Below, in pieces: positions 27,109-35,471 of a DNA stretch of 58,992 bases. The stretch spans positions 1 through 58,992 of the forward strand of contig NZ_JAHAIF010000026.1 of the NCBI RefSeq assembly GCF_018372875.1, written 5' to 3'. Position 1 is the stretch's first letter, and every line of letters starts with the position of its first letter. The translations under genes and the position numbers were made by a program. Source of the DNA: Clostridium sp. Its GTDB lineage: Bacteria; Bacillota; Clostridia; Clostridiales; Clostridiaceae. The notes below the pieces were generated by a model. That model was not told where the DNA came from. It saw only the letters and a program-made list of their open reading frames with translations, and ran no database searches.

Positions 27109-27324
27109 CACCTTAAATGCTTACTATTTAGTATGTCCTTAAAAGCTTAATTGTAAACTTTGAGAATAAGTATAGCATAAACTTATAATATTTTGTAGAA
27201 GATTATAAGATAAAAGAGATATTTTGTGTGGTATTTACAGTTATTTGTAGTAGATTTTTTATATTGTAAATGTTAGAATAATACATATGTAAACCTTGTG
27301 TATAAGTGAAAAGGTGGGTGCAGT

Positions 27325-29085
27325 ATGGAAAAAGTTTTAAAAACAATAAAAAATAGTTTTGGAAAAATAGGGACAGCCTATAAGAAGTTTTCAGAAAAAG
27401 ATGAGAGAATAGATACTATAATAACTATATCAGGGGTAATGTTATTTGCCTTTTTAGTTATGTTTACTTGTCAAAAAATAATGGGTGCTAATGCAGTTAG
27501 CATAGCTACTAATAAAGCTGAAGCTAGCTTTTTTGAAGGGGATTATGATGCAGCAATTGCAGAATATGAAAAACTACAAGAAGATGATGAGTGGCCTATT
27601 TATACAACTAAGATTGCAGAGATTTATTCAGTAAAGGGAGATTATGAAAAATCAAACTCTTTATTAGAACAATCATATCAAAAAAGAAATGAACTTATCA
27701 ATGAGAATGGTAAGAGTAAATATAATGATGTAGATGGTGAACTTGGAAATCTTATAGCAGTTACTTTTCTTATGAATGGAGAAAAGGAAAAAGCCTTAGA
27801 ATATGGTGAAATATTCATGGCAGAAAATGTATTAGATAAGACTATTCAAAGAACAATGTTTACAATATATATGGTAAATGGACAAAGAGAAAAGGCTAAC
27901 AATATAATTAAAGAGTATGATGTTGATGAAGAATCTTCTTATGACTTAGCATTATATGCAAGAATGAATATGTTAGTAGATGATTGGGATAAAGGCTATG
28001 AGATATTAAAGGATGCTTGGTATAAAAATAAAGATGAAATAAAAGTATATGATGTTATAGCTCAGATTTCATCTTACGATAGAGATTCTGTAATTATGAA
28101 GTTATCTGAGTTGTCAGAAGCAAATCCAGATGAAGTGTGTTACAAAGTTTGGCTTGCAAAGTGTTATTCAATGCTTGAAGAAACTACTAATGAAGCAAAC
28201 ACTTTAGTACAAGAGATACAAGGGGAAGATGTTGGTAATGTAGTTTTTAAGACTATTATCGCAAAGATTGATCAACACTTAGGAAATAATGAAGAGGCTG
28301 AAAAAATATTAAATGCAGTAATAGAAAATGATGAGAATTCATATTTTGGTTATCACACAGCAGCTTGGTATTACTTTGATTTAGGGGATTATGATAAGGC
28401 TTTTGAATTATGTAAACAAAGTATTTTAGCCAATAAAGATTACCCTGATAACTACGGATTCTTAATACCAGAAATTATGATAAAGAAAGAACAAAGCGAA
28501 ATAGCAGAACCTTATTTAAGAATGGCTATTGAAAAGGAACCTTTTAACTATAATATATTATTAAAAATAGCGGATTATTATTCATATACTACTAATAATA
28601 AGGCTAAAGCTTATGAGTACTACAATTTAGCTTCATTAGTTAAGCCAAATGATGCTGAAATTTTATATAACATGGCCAACATAAAAATAGAAGATGGAAA
28701 GAATAGTGAAGCTATAGAGTTATTAAAGCAATGTACTAAATTAGATGAACAATCTACAAAATATTTTAGAACCTTAGGAACTGTATATTTAAATGAAGGA
28801 AAAACAGATGAAGCTATAACTGCAATTAGAGCTGCTTATTCAGTAGATAAGAGTGATGTTAAGACATTAAATAATGCAGGAGTCTTTTATATTGCAGTGG
28901 AAGGTGAAGTTGAAAGAGGAATGGTTAATATAAAAGCAGCATATGATGGGTTAACTAATTCAGTAGATACTGAAACAAGAAATGTTATATCTGAGAATTA
29001 CCAAAAGGCAAAGACCCTATATGATGCTTATAATAAGGAAGATGGATCAAAATTAACAGTACCAGACTTTACATTATTCTATTAA
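27325..29085 (+). CDS. Membrane-anchored TPR-repeat protein
   Basis: A 586-residue protein with a basic cytosolic N-terminus, one membrane helix (about residues 34-51, TIITISGVMLFAFLVMF) and an outward domain made of many tetratricopeptide repeats (e.g. AEASFFEGDYDAAIAEYEKL, AEKILNAVIENDENSYFGYH, AEILYNMANIKIEDGKNSEA). TPRs bind partner proteins; none is identified. It is divergent from murT/gatD and followed by a strong terminator, so it is monocistronic. Confidence 0.8.
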   Translation: MEKVLKTIKNSFGKIGTAYKKFSEKDERIDTIITISGVMLFAFLVMFTCQKIMGANAVSIATNKAEASFFEGDYDAAIAEYEKLQEDDEWPIYTTKIAEIYSVKGDYEKSNSLLEQSYQKRNELINENGKSKYNDVDGELGNLIAVTFLMNGEKEKALEYGEIFMAENVLDKTIQRTMFTIYMVNGQREKANNIIKEYDVDEESSYDLALYARMNMLVDDWDKGYEILKDAWYKNKDEIKVYDVIAQISSYDRDSVIMKLSELSEANPDEVCYKVWLAKCYSMLEETTNEANTLVQEIQGEDVGNVVFKTIIAKIDQHLGNNEEAEKILNAVIENDENSYFGYHTAAWYYFDLGDYDKAFELCKQSILANKDYPDNYGFLIPEIMIKKEQSEIAEPYLRMAIEKEPFNYNILLKIADYYSYTTNNKAKAYEYYNLASLVKPNDAEILYNMANIKIEDGKNSEAIELLKQCTKLDEQSTKYFRTLGTVYLNEGKTDEAITAIRAAYSVDKSDVKTLNNAGVFYIAVEGEVERGMVNIKAAYDGLTNSVDTETRNVISENYQKAKTLYDAYNKEDGSKLTVPDFTLFY

Positions 29086-29123
29086 GAAAAGGTAGGGAGA
29101 ATAGAAATAATTATAGATGAGTA

Positions 29124-29155
29124 AGAGAAGTTGCTTTGCAATTTCTCTTTTTTTG
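29124..29155 (+). terminator. Intrinsic terminator
   Basis: AGAGAAGTTGC / GCAATTTCTCT with a TTT loop, followed by TTTTTTT. Confidence 0.92.
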
Positions 29156-29218
29156 TAGTGGCAAATTCCTATGATGAAAGTTTTTTCTTTTTTACTCTTA
29201 ATTAGTTAATTAGAATCT

Positions 29219-29247
29219 TTGCCTAATTATAGAAAAAATAATATAAT
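29219..29247 (+). promoter_or_regulatory. manA promoter
   Basis: TTGCCT (29219-29224), a 17-bp spacer and a perfect TATAAT (29242-29247) lie 40 bp before the manA start. Confidence 0.65.
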
Positions 29248-29286
29248 AATAGTGGATTAACTAAAGAAAATTATAGGAGGGGTAGT

Positions 29287-30264
29287 ATGTATCCGATTAA
29301 GTTTGAAAATTTGTATTATGAGAGAATATGGGGAGGTAGAGACCTGGAAAAATTTAGGGATAATGTACCAGAAGGATGTATAGGAGAAAGCTGGGATATA
29401 GCTTGCCATAGAAATGGAACAGGAATTGTAGAAAATGGAACACTTAAGGGGTTATCATTTAAAGAACTTATAGATAAATACGGAGAAGAAGTTGTAGGAA
29501 GAAAAATTAGCAAGGATAATTTCCCATTATTAATTAAGCTTATTAACTCAAAGGATAAACTATCTGTTCAAGTACATCCAGATGATAAGTATGCTAAAGA
29601 AGTAGAGAATGACTTAGGGAAAACTGAAGCATGGTATGTTGTAGACGCAGAAGAAGGAGCATCACTTATTGTAGGAACTAAGGATTGTGATAAAGAAATA
29701 TTTAAGAAGGCTATAGAAGATGGGTATTTAGAACCATATTTAAATAAGATACCAGTTAAAAAAGGTGATATGTTTTATGTTCAAAGTGGTTTAGTACATG
29801 CCATATGTGAAGGAGTAACCATAGCAGAAATCCAACAAAGTAGTGATACAACATACAGAGTATATGACTATAATAGAGGAAGAGAAATACATGTTGAAAA
29901 AGCTCTAGATGTAATTAATTTTGATTTAAAGTGTGAAAATAGTAAAGGTATTACAATTCATGGAGAAGGCTTTGATAAAACTATTTTATGCTTAAGTGAA
30001 TTCTTTGCAATTGAAAAGTATGAAGTTAAAAGTAAGGTTATAGAAAATAGTGACTTAGATAGATTTTTCTTGTTCACTTGCGTGGAAGGTAATGGTAAGA
30101 TAGTGTCCTCAGGAAATGAATTAGAAATAAAGCTTGGAGATAGTATTTTAATACCTGCAAGCCTTGGGGAGTATACTTTAGAGGGAAACTTTACTTTATT
30201 GAAGAGTTATGTTCCTGATTTAGAAGCAGAAAAATCAAAAATATTAAGTAATGTAATTAAGTAA
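29287..30264 (+). CDS. manA: Mannose-6-phosphate isomerase, class I
   Basis: A 325-residue cupin enzyme of the Firmicutes ManA type that interconverts mannose 6-phosphate and fructose 6-phosphate. Zn ligands are seen in KLSVQVHPDD (Gln/His), the Glu of KTEAWYVV, and the His of SGLVHAICEG. The segment TTYRVYDYNRGREIHVEKAL is typical. AGGAGG lies before the ATG. Confidence 0.93.
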   Translation: MYPIKFENLYYERIWGGRDLEKFRDNVPEGCIGESWDIACHRNGTGIVENGTLKGLSFKELIDKYGEEVVGRKISKDNFPLLIKLINSKDKLSVQVHPDDKYAKEVENDLGKTEAWYVVDAEEGASLIVGTKDCDKEIFKKAIEDGYLEPYLNKIPVKKGDMFYVQSGLVHAICEGVTIAEIQQSSDTTYRVYDYNRGREIHVEKALDVINFDLKCENSKGITIHGEGFDKTILCLSEFFAIEKYEVKSKVIENSDLDRFFLFTCVEGNGKIVSSGNELEIKLGDSILIPASLGEYTLEGNFTLLKSYVPDLEAEKSKILSNVIK

Positions 30265-30275
30265 AATGGACGATA

Positions 30276-30314
30276 AGAAACTAGGAGTGTAATTGCTCTT
30301 AGTTTCTTTTTTAA
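30276..30314 (+). terminator. Intrinsic terminator
   Basis: A 12-bp stem (AGAAACTAGGAG pairing with CTCTTAGTTTCT, one G-T pair) followed by TTTTTT, after manA and before the next gene's ribosome site. Confidence 0.85.
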
Positions 30315-30328
30315 AAGGTGGGAATATA

Positions 30329-31432
30329 ATGGCAAATAAAAATAAGTTTAAATTAACACAGGTTATACTTGTTGCCTTAATAATTATTGTTTGTGCTACT
30401 CTTTATTTCGAAAACTTTAGTAATAACAAGGGATTAAGAGTTATAGAATGGGATAATGTTTATAATGATAATAACATTACTTTATTTTATCAAGATATTG
30501 AGGAGAAGCCTAATTCTATAAAAAAATTGGATAATGTTTATAGTGTAAGTAAAATAGTTAAGAACAATAAAAGTGAATTAGAAAAGGCCTTACAAACTGT
30601 AGATATATTAAAGAGCATAATTGAATATGATGATGTAGATAGTTCTGTTGCTAAAGATGGATATGGTATCTTAGAGGAAAAAGGTGGGAACAAAAAGGTA
30701 TCAGATAGAGATATGGCAATAATAGAACGAGATATTTTATTAGCAGCTGGATTTGTGGCTAGAGTTGGTGAGTTTAGAAAAGAAACACCTCAGTTTGAAA
30801 AGAATCCTTCATATTATGTTGTTGAGTACTGGAGCAAAGAGAATAATAAGTGGATAATGTTGGATTTTAAGGATAAAGGGTATTTAGAAAAAGATGGGGT
30901 AAAACTATCTTCTATTGAGGTTTTAGGAGAAAAGCTTAAGGACTTAACTTATATAGGAAACAGTGCTCAAAATGATTACAGAAAGAAGATGTCTAAATAC
31001 TTATCTTCATATACAGTTGCAATAGATAATACTATTTCAATGAAGAAAAGTAATAGCTATTTAACATACTGTAGTTCAGAAAAAGATATTGATATGAAGG
31101 TTGGAAAAGATTATTTACCATCAACAATTTTTACAACAGAAAAGATACTATTTACATTGTCACCTAATACCAAGGCAAATGGTAAAGATAGTAGTACATA
31201 TATAATAATAATGAGAAAGCCTATGGAATCTTCAAATAGTTATGTTTATGTTATTGGTGCATTTGAGAATGGAAGTACAATAAAAGATTACTATTTAAGA
31301 ATTAATGATGGTGAAATGAAAAAGATAGATAGATATGAAGAAGTTGAATTAGTAAAAGGAACAAATAAAATAGAATTATCTAAGGATGGAGTAAATATAA
31401 TTAAAAAGATAGTAGTAGAGAGGGATAAATAA
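30329..31432 (+). CDS. Membrane-anchored, degenerate transglutaminase-like protein
   Basis: A 367-residue protein with one N-terminal membrane helix (about 9-26). Residues about 95-180 look like a transglutaminase core: KVSDRDMAIIERDILLAAGF, VARVGEF, then SYYVVEYW...KWIMLDF. The Cys expected at the start of the core helix is Ser125/Asp126 and the His of the H-A/W-x-E motif is Tyr (residues 162-163). Only the Asp of the LDF/LDP block remains (Asp179). It is therefore probably a non-catalytic, surface-facing protein. The ATG at 30329 follows AAAGGTGG. I do not know the family's function. Confidence 0.6.
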   Translation: MANKNKFKLTQVILVALIIIVCATLYFENFSNNKGLRVIEWDNVYNDNNITLFYQDIEEKPNSIKKLDNVYSVSKIVKNNKSELEKALQTVDILKSIIEYDDVDSSVAKDGYGILEEKGGNKKVSDRDMAIIERDILLAAGFVARVGEFRKETPQFEKNPSYYVVEYWSKENNKWIMLDFKDKGYLEKDGVKLSSIEVLGEKLKDLTYIGNSAQNDYRKKMSKYLSSYTVAIDNTISMKKSNSYLTYCSSEKDIDMKVGKDYLPSTIFTTEKILFTLSPNTKANGKDSSTYIIIMRKPMESSNSYVYVIGAFENGSTIKDYYLRINDGEMKKIDRYEEVELVKGTNKIELSKDGVNIIKKIVVERDK

Positions 31433-31453
31433 TCTTAATAATTTATTAAGTAA

Positions 31454-31482
31454 TAGACAAGGACTTTTTGGTTAAGTATAAT
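31454..31482 (+). promoter_or_regulatory. uppP promoter
   Basis: TAGACA (31454-31459), a 17-bp spacer and TATAAT (31477-31482), about 38 bp before the uppP start. Confidence 0.55.
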
Positions 31483-31519
31483 AAAAATCGGAATTAAAAA
31501 GAAAGTGAGTGTGATATGA

Positions 31520-32383
31520 GTGGGGTTAGACTTAATATTTATTTTAAAATCAATAATTATTGCAATTGTTGAGGGGCTAACAGAATTTATTCCAGTATCA
31601 TCTACAGGACATATGATTTTAGTAGGAAGTGCTATAAATTTCCGTAGTGTGTCTCCACAATTTGCAGAGATGTTCGAAGTAGTTATTCAACTTGGAGCTA
31701 TTTTAGCTGTAGTTGTGCTTTACTGGATAAAAATTAAGGATAGTGTAATAGAATTTTTCCAATATATTTTTACAGGTGGTAGAAAAGGAAAAGTAGGATT
31801 TAGATTTGGAATTAATGTTATAGTAGCATCAATACCAGCAGGTATAATAGGAATGTTATTTTATGATAACATTAAGGCATTATTTAGACCAGAAGCTGTA
31901 ATTGTAGGATTTATAGTTGGTGGTATATTGTTACTAGTAATTGAAGGTCTATTTAGAAATAAAAAGCATGCTATAAAAGATATAGATGAAATTACTCCTG
32001 GAAAGTCATTAATAGTAGGTTGTTTCCAAGTACTTTCAATGTGGCCAGGTATGTCAAGAAGTGCATCAACTATTATGGGTGGATGGATTGCAGGATTATC
32101 TACTCCTATAGCAGCAGAATTTTCATTTTTCTTAGCAGTGCCAGCAATGATTGGTTCATCAGCAAAGGATTTATTTGAGTTTGATTATTCAATTATGAAT
32201 ACTACATTATGGATTGCTCTAGTATTAGGATTTATAGTGGCATTTGTTGTTTCTATAATAGTAATGAAGAAATTTATTGATTATTTAAAGAAAAAACCAA
32301 TGAGAGTATTTGCTATATACAGAGTAGCAGCAGGAATATTATTAGCAGTATTAGTATTTACAAAGATAATAACACTATCGTAA
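31520..32383 (+). CDS. uppP: Undecaprenyl-diphosphatase (UppP/BacA)
   Basis: A 287-residue polytopic membrane enzyme that dephosphorylates undecaprenyl diphosphate, recycling the cell-wall lipid carrier; high dosage gives bacitracin resistance. The two signature regions are EGLTEFIPVSSTGHM (residues 19-33) and the SxSGMSR-type PGMSRSASTIMGG near residue 175. The start is GTG at 31520, with only a weak GTGAGTG-type ribosome site; an ATG 4 bp upstream is in another frame. Confidence 0.93.
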   Translation: MGLDLIFILKSIIIAIVEGLTEFIPVSSTGHMILVGSAINFRSVSPQFAEMFEVVIQLGAILAVVVLYWIKIKDSVIEFFQYIFTGGRKGKVGFRFGINVIVASIPAGIIGMLFYDNIKALFRPEAVIVGFIVGGILLLVIEGLFRNKKHAIKDIDEITPGKSLIVGCFQVLSMWPGMSRSASTIMGGWIAGLSTPIAAEFSFFLAVPAMIGSSAKDLFEFDYSIMNTTLWIALVLGFIVAFVVSIIVMKKFIDYLKKKPMRVFAIYRVAAGILLAVLVFTKIITLS

Positions 32384-32393
32384 ATATAAATCA

Positions 32394-32430
32394 TAGGAGA
32401 GAAACTTCAATTAGAGGTTTCTCCTTTTTA
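32394..32430 (+). terminator. Intrinsic terminator
   Basis: AGGAGAGAAAC pairs with GGTTTCTCCT around a loop, followed by TTTT. Confidence 0.8.
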
Positions 32431-32431
32431 C

Positions 32432-32565
32432 GTCTAGAAAATTATAATTTTAATTTGATATAAATTAAAGATAGTATTACATTTTCCTTACCTTTAGTAT
32501 GATTGGAGGGATTTGTTTTGGTGTAACTTGGAGCTTGCGATAGAACGAGAAAAATAAATATTAAC
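32432..32565. repeat. Dispersed intergenic repeat, copy B
   Basis: It starts GTCTAGAAAATTATAATTTT immediately after the uppP terminator, matching copy A at 17661, which also follows a terminator. Shared blocks are TATTACATTTTC, CCTTACCTTTA and AAAATAAATAT. Copy B has about 45 bp of its own sequence (GGAGGGATTTGTTTTGGTGT region) between the last two. The remaining gap to pfkA (32566-32826) is AT-rich leader in which I see no gene. Confidence 0.5.
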
Positions 32566-32826
32566 TCTATCTTTTTTATGTCCTTATTATTTTTTGTAAA
32601 ATTTATAAAAATTATAAAATTTACATTCAATTTTACTTTTCACCCATTTAAATTTATGTTATCATAAAATAAGTAAATGACATTTTCTTGTAATGCATCG
32701 TATGTAAACAATATCAAAAAGTGTCGTAAAGTAATAGTTTTTATATTTTTTTATTCAAAATTGTTTGAAAATAATGAATATAAAAACAATTACGGTATAA
32801 CGTGTGTGGTAGAGGGGGATATGAGA

Positions 32827-33927
32827 ATGGAACAACAAATTAAAAAAATTGCCTTACTAACAGGTGGTGGAGATTGTCCTGGATTAAATGCAGTAATTAG
32901 AGCTGTAACAAGAACTGCAATATTAAATTATGGTATGGAGGTTATAGGCTATAAATTTGGATATAGAGGCCTATATAACAATGACTTCATTCCTCTAACA
33001 TTAGAATCAGTATCAGGAATACTACATAGAGGAGGTACTATTCTATACAGTTCAAACAAGGACAACCTATTTGATTATCAAGTAGAAGAAAATGGCGAAA
33101 TGGTAAAAAAAGATGTTTCAGATGTAGCTGTAGAAAATATGAAAAAAGAGGGTGTAGATGTTCTAGTTGTAATAGGTGGAGATGGAACCTTAACATCAGC
33201 TAGAGATTTTGCTAGAAAAGGAGTTAAAGTAATAGGTGTTCCCAAAACAATTGATAATGATTTGGCATCTACCGATGTTACATTTGGATTTAATACAGCT
33301 ATAGATGTTGCTACTGGAGCTTTAGATAGGCTTCATACAACTGCTGAATCACATCATAGAATTATGATTTGTGAGGTTATGGGAAGGGGTGCTGGTTGGA
33401 TAGCATTAGAGTCTGGAATAGCAGGTTCTGCAGATGTTATTTTACTACCAGAAATACCTTACGATATAAATAAAATTAAAGAAAAAGTTGAAGAGAGAAG
33501 AAAAGAGGGCAAGCTATTTACTATTATAGTAGTAGCAGAAGGGGCTAAGCCTAAAGATGGTGAAGTGGTAGTTTCTAAGATTGTAGCAGATAGTCCAGAT
33601 CCAATTAGACTTGGTGGAATTGGTAATAAGTTAGCTGATGATTTAGAGAGGATAATTCCAGACCATGAAGTAAGATGTACAGTGCTTGGTCATATCCAAA
33701 GAGGAGGAACTACTTCAACTTATGATAGAATTCTTTCAACTAGGTATGGAGTAGCTGCTGTTGAGTTGATAAATGAAGGTAAGTTTGGTGATATGGTATG
33801 TTTAAAGGGAGATACAATATCTTCTGATAGTTTAGAAAATGTTATTGGACAAAAAACTAAGCAAGTATCACCAGATGGAGAATTAGTTCAAGTTGCAAAA
33901 AAAATAGGAATTTCTTTTGGAGATTAG
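32827..33927 (+). CDS. pfkA: 6-phosphofructokinase
   Basis: A 366-residue kinase of the PfkA superfamily. Motifs are GGGDCPGLNAVIRAV, VVIGGDGTLTSA, the catalytic PKTIDNDL, and MGRGAGWIA. The GGDGT form (Gly rather than Asp) favours ATP over pyrophosphate as donor. It is longer than the 320-residue classical enzyme and resembles the clostridial/actinobacterial mixed-substrate group. The ATG at 32827 is 8 bp after AGAGGGGG; an ATG at 32821 is too close. Monocistronic. Confidence 0.9.
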   Translation: MEQQIKKIALLTGGGDCPGLNAVIRAVTRTAILNYGMEVIGYKFGYRGLYNNDFIPLTLESVSGILHRGGTILYSSNKDNLFDYQVEENGEMVKKDVSDVAVENMKKEGVDVLVVIGGDGTLTSARDFARKGVKVIGVPKTIDNDLASTDVTFGFNTAIDVATGALDRLHTTAESHHRIMICEVMGRGAGWIALESGIAGSADVILLPEIPYDINKIKEKVEERRKEGKLFTIIVVAEGAKPKDGEVVVSKIVADSPDPIRLGGIGNKLADDLERIIPDHEVRCTVLGHIQRGGTTSTYDRILSTRYGVAAVELINEGKFGDMVCLKGDTISSDSLENVIGQKTKQVSPDGELVQVAKKIGISFGD

Positions 33928-33959
33928 TTTAATATAAAAGTGATATGAAAGATTTTTAT

Positions 33960-33983
33960 GAAACTCCTCTAATGGGGAGTTTC
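33960..33983 (+). terminator. Possible terminator hairpin
   Basis: GAAACTCC / GGAGTTTC, 8-bp stem, following pfkA. The U tract after it is poor (TGCAATATC), so termination may be partial. Confidence 0.45.
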
Positions 33984-34024
33984 TGCAATATCTAATATTA
34001 ATGATATTATATTTAATTTATATC

Positions 34025-34053
34025 TTCAAAATTTTCTGAAAATATGATATACT
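34025..34053 (+). promoter_or_regulatory. Promoter of the beta-lactamase-fold gene
   Basis: TTCAAA (34025-34030), 17 bp, TATACT (34048-34053), about 40 bp before the start codon. Confidence 0.5.
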
Positions 34054-34093
34054 TTTCCTAGGGACAGTTAATTTTTAGAAGCTGGAGGGTATT

Positions 34094-34873
34094 ATGAAAG
34101 AGATAAAGAGATATTTAGAATCAAGAATAGGAACTTACGGATTTTTCTTTGAAGATCTATCGAGCGGATTCATTTATGGGTACAATGAAAACGTTCAAAT
34201 GGTTGCGGCAGGTTGTATGAAACTTCCGATAGCAGTTTCTCTTATAAAAGCTGTTGAAGATAAAAAGGTAGATTTTATGGATAAGATCAGTATAGAAAAA
34301 GAGGATAAAGTTTATGGAACTGGTATAATCCATGAGTTTAATGAGAGAGAGTATACAATATTTGAATTATTAGTAGCGATGCTTATACAAAGTGATAATA
34401 CTGCAGCAAATAAGATAATTGATATAATTGGAATGGATAATATTAATTCTGACATAAAAGAAATGGGATTAAAAAATACTATTCTTAATAGAAAGACTAG
34501 TGATGAAAGACAACCTAAAGATGGTATAGAAAATATAACAAGCGCATATGACCTTTCCAAGATATGGAAGCATCTACATAATGCAACTTATCTAAATAGA
34601 GATAATAGCACTATGTTAATAGATATATTAAGAAGGCAACAAATTAAGAATAAACTTGCTTTATATATACCAGATGATTTGAAGTATGAAATTTCAAGTA
34701 AAACTGGTGATAAGAAAGGTGTTGAAAATGATACAGCATTAATACAATTACCTAAAGGAAATTTTGTGTTTACTGTATTATCAACTTCCGTTCCTAATAG
34801 TGTATATGGAACAGTAACTTTAGCTAAGTGTGGCAAAATGATGTGGGACAATGTCATGAATAATTGGCATTAA
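34094..34873 (+). CDS. Class A beta-lactamase-fold protein lacking the catalytic serine
   Basis: A 259-residue protein without a signal peptide. The fold markers are SDN (residues 100-102) in IQSDNTAANKII, KTG (203-205) in SSKTGDKKGVEND, and NITSAYDLSKIW. At the SxxK position it reads A-G-C-M-K-L-P: Lys43 is present but the serine three residues before is Gly40, so a classical acyl-enzyme cannot form. It may be a non-catalytic binder, or Cys41 may serve another role. The lack of an export signal is also unlike beta-lactamases. AGGAGG-like GGAGGG precedes the ATG. Confidence 0.75.
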   Translation: MKEIKRYLESRIGTYGFFFEDLSSGFIYGYNENVQMVAAGCMKLPIAVSLIKAVEDKKVDFMDKISIEKEDKVYGTGIIHEFNEREYTIFELLVAMLIQSDNTAANKIIDIIGMDNINSDIKEMGLKNTILNRKTSDERQPKDGIENITSAYDLSKIWKHLHNATYLNRDNSTMLIDILRRQQIKNKLALYIPDDLKYEISSKTGDKKGVENDTALIQLPKGNFVFTVLSTSVPNSVYGTVTLAKCGKMMWDNVMNNWH

Positions 34874-34939
34874 TATAAATATAAACTCTATTAATGGGTA
34901 AAGTAGAGTATCAACTATGGTAAATGAGAAGATTAGGGT

Positions 34940-34981
34940 AAAAGAGAATGTATCAAAGTAAATTTGGTACATTCTCTTTTT
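34940..34981 (+). terminator. Intrinsic terminator
   Basis: A long stem (AAAAGAGAATGTATCAA with TTGGTACATTCTCTTTT, one G-T pair) with a 7-nt loop and a terminal T run. Confidence 0.9.
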
Positions 34982-34995
34982 ATAATTATATTTAG

Positions 34996-35196
34996 TTTTT
35001 TAAGGATATTAATGATGTAGAAAAGCAGATAAGAATAATAGGTATTAACCAAAACTATAGTAATAATATTATTAGTTACATGAAAAGCTTAAGTTTGTCT
35101 AGGGAAGAATTATTAGTCATTGAAAAAGACTGCACAGAAGTTATAAATTTAATCGATGGGAAAAGTTTTATAAGTGACTTATCTTTATCATTTTGA
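34996..35196 (+). pseudogene. Start-less small reading frame
   Basis: An open frame of about 66 codons ends at TGA 35194-35196. It encodes KDINDVEKQIRIIGINQNYS, then SLSLSREELLVIEKDCTEVI. It opens directly after a stop and a terminator and has no ATG/GTG/TTG until Met at about residue 29. Its TGA overlaps the start of the next small frame. It is either a broken gene or has an unusual start. I do not recognise the family. Confidence 0.35.
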
Positions 35197-35402
35197 TGAA
35201 AGGAAGTATAAAAGAAGTTAGGGGATATATAGAGAATGTAAAAAGAAATAATTCTATTACGGACATAGTTAATATTTTAGATAGAATTGAATTTAAAATC
35301 TTAGGAGAAAATAGTGGGTTTTCCAAAAAAGTTCTTAATTCTAATATTCCGGACTTTGCTATTAATGTGATAAATGAATTTGAATGGGTACTAAATTTTT
35401 AG
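35196..35402 (+). CDS. Small hypothetical protein
   Basis: A 68-residue acidic/basic helical protein (MKGSIKEVRGYIENVKRNNS, ending EFEWVLNF). GAAAGGAAG lies inside the gene, and before the ATG there is no clear ribosome site, so translation probably depends on coupling to the upstream frame through TTGATGA. It is followed by its own terminator. Unrecognised. The two frames may be one gene split by a frameshift. Confidence 0.4.
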   Translation: MKGSIKEVRGYIENVKRNNSITDIVNILDRIEFKILGENSGFSKKVLNSNIPDFAINVINEFEWVLNF

Positions 35403-35411
35403 TGCCTTTTT
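35387..35411 (+). terminator. Intrinsic terminator
   Basis: GGTACTAAA / TTTAGTGCC (one G-T pair, 2-nt loop) then TTTTT, overlapping the small gene's stop codon. Confidence 0.7.
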
Positions 35412-35438
35412 GTTTTGTTTTTTATTTGCTGATATAAT
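35410..35438 (+). promoter_or_regulatory. Promoter of the cobT operon
   Basis: TTGTTT (35410-35415), a 17-bp spacer and perfect TATAAT (35433-35438), 34 bp before cobT. The leader is too short for a B12 riboswitch, so unlike the btu operon this unit is apparently not under direct riboswitch control. Confidence 0.6.
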
Positions 35439-35471
35439 AGGAATGACATTTTAATAATATGGGGGCGTAGT

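Noticed and set aside
32442..32630. Small minus-strand gene between uppP and pfkA
   Set aside because: No ribosome site, and the matching copy at 17661 is full of stops. Treated as a repeat.
32677..32826. N-terminal extension of pfkA by 50 codons
   Set aside because: The frame is open by chance; the product has no PFK similarity there and the good ribosome site lies just before 32827.
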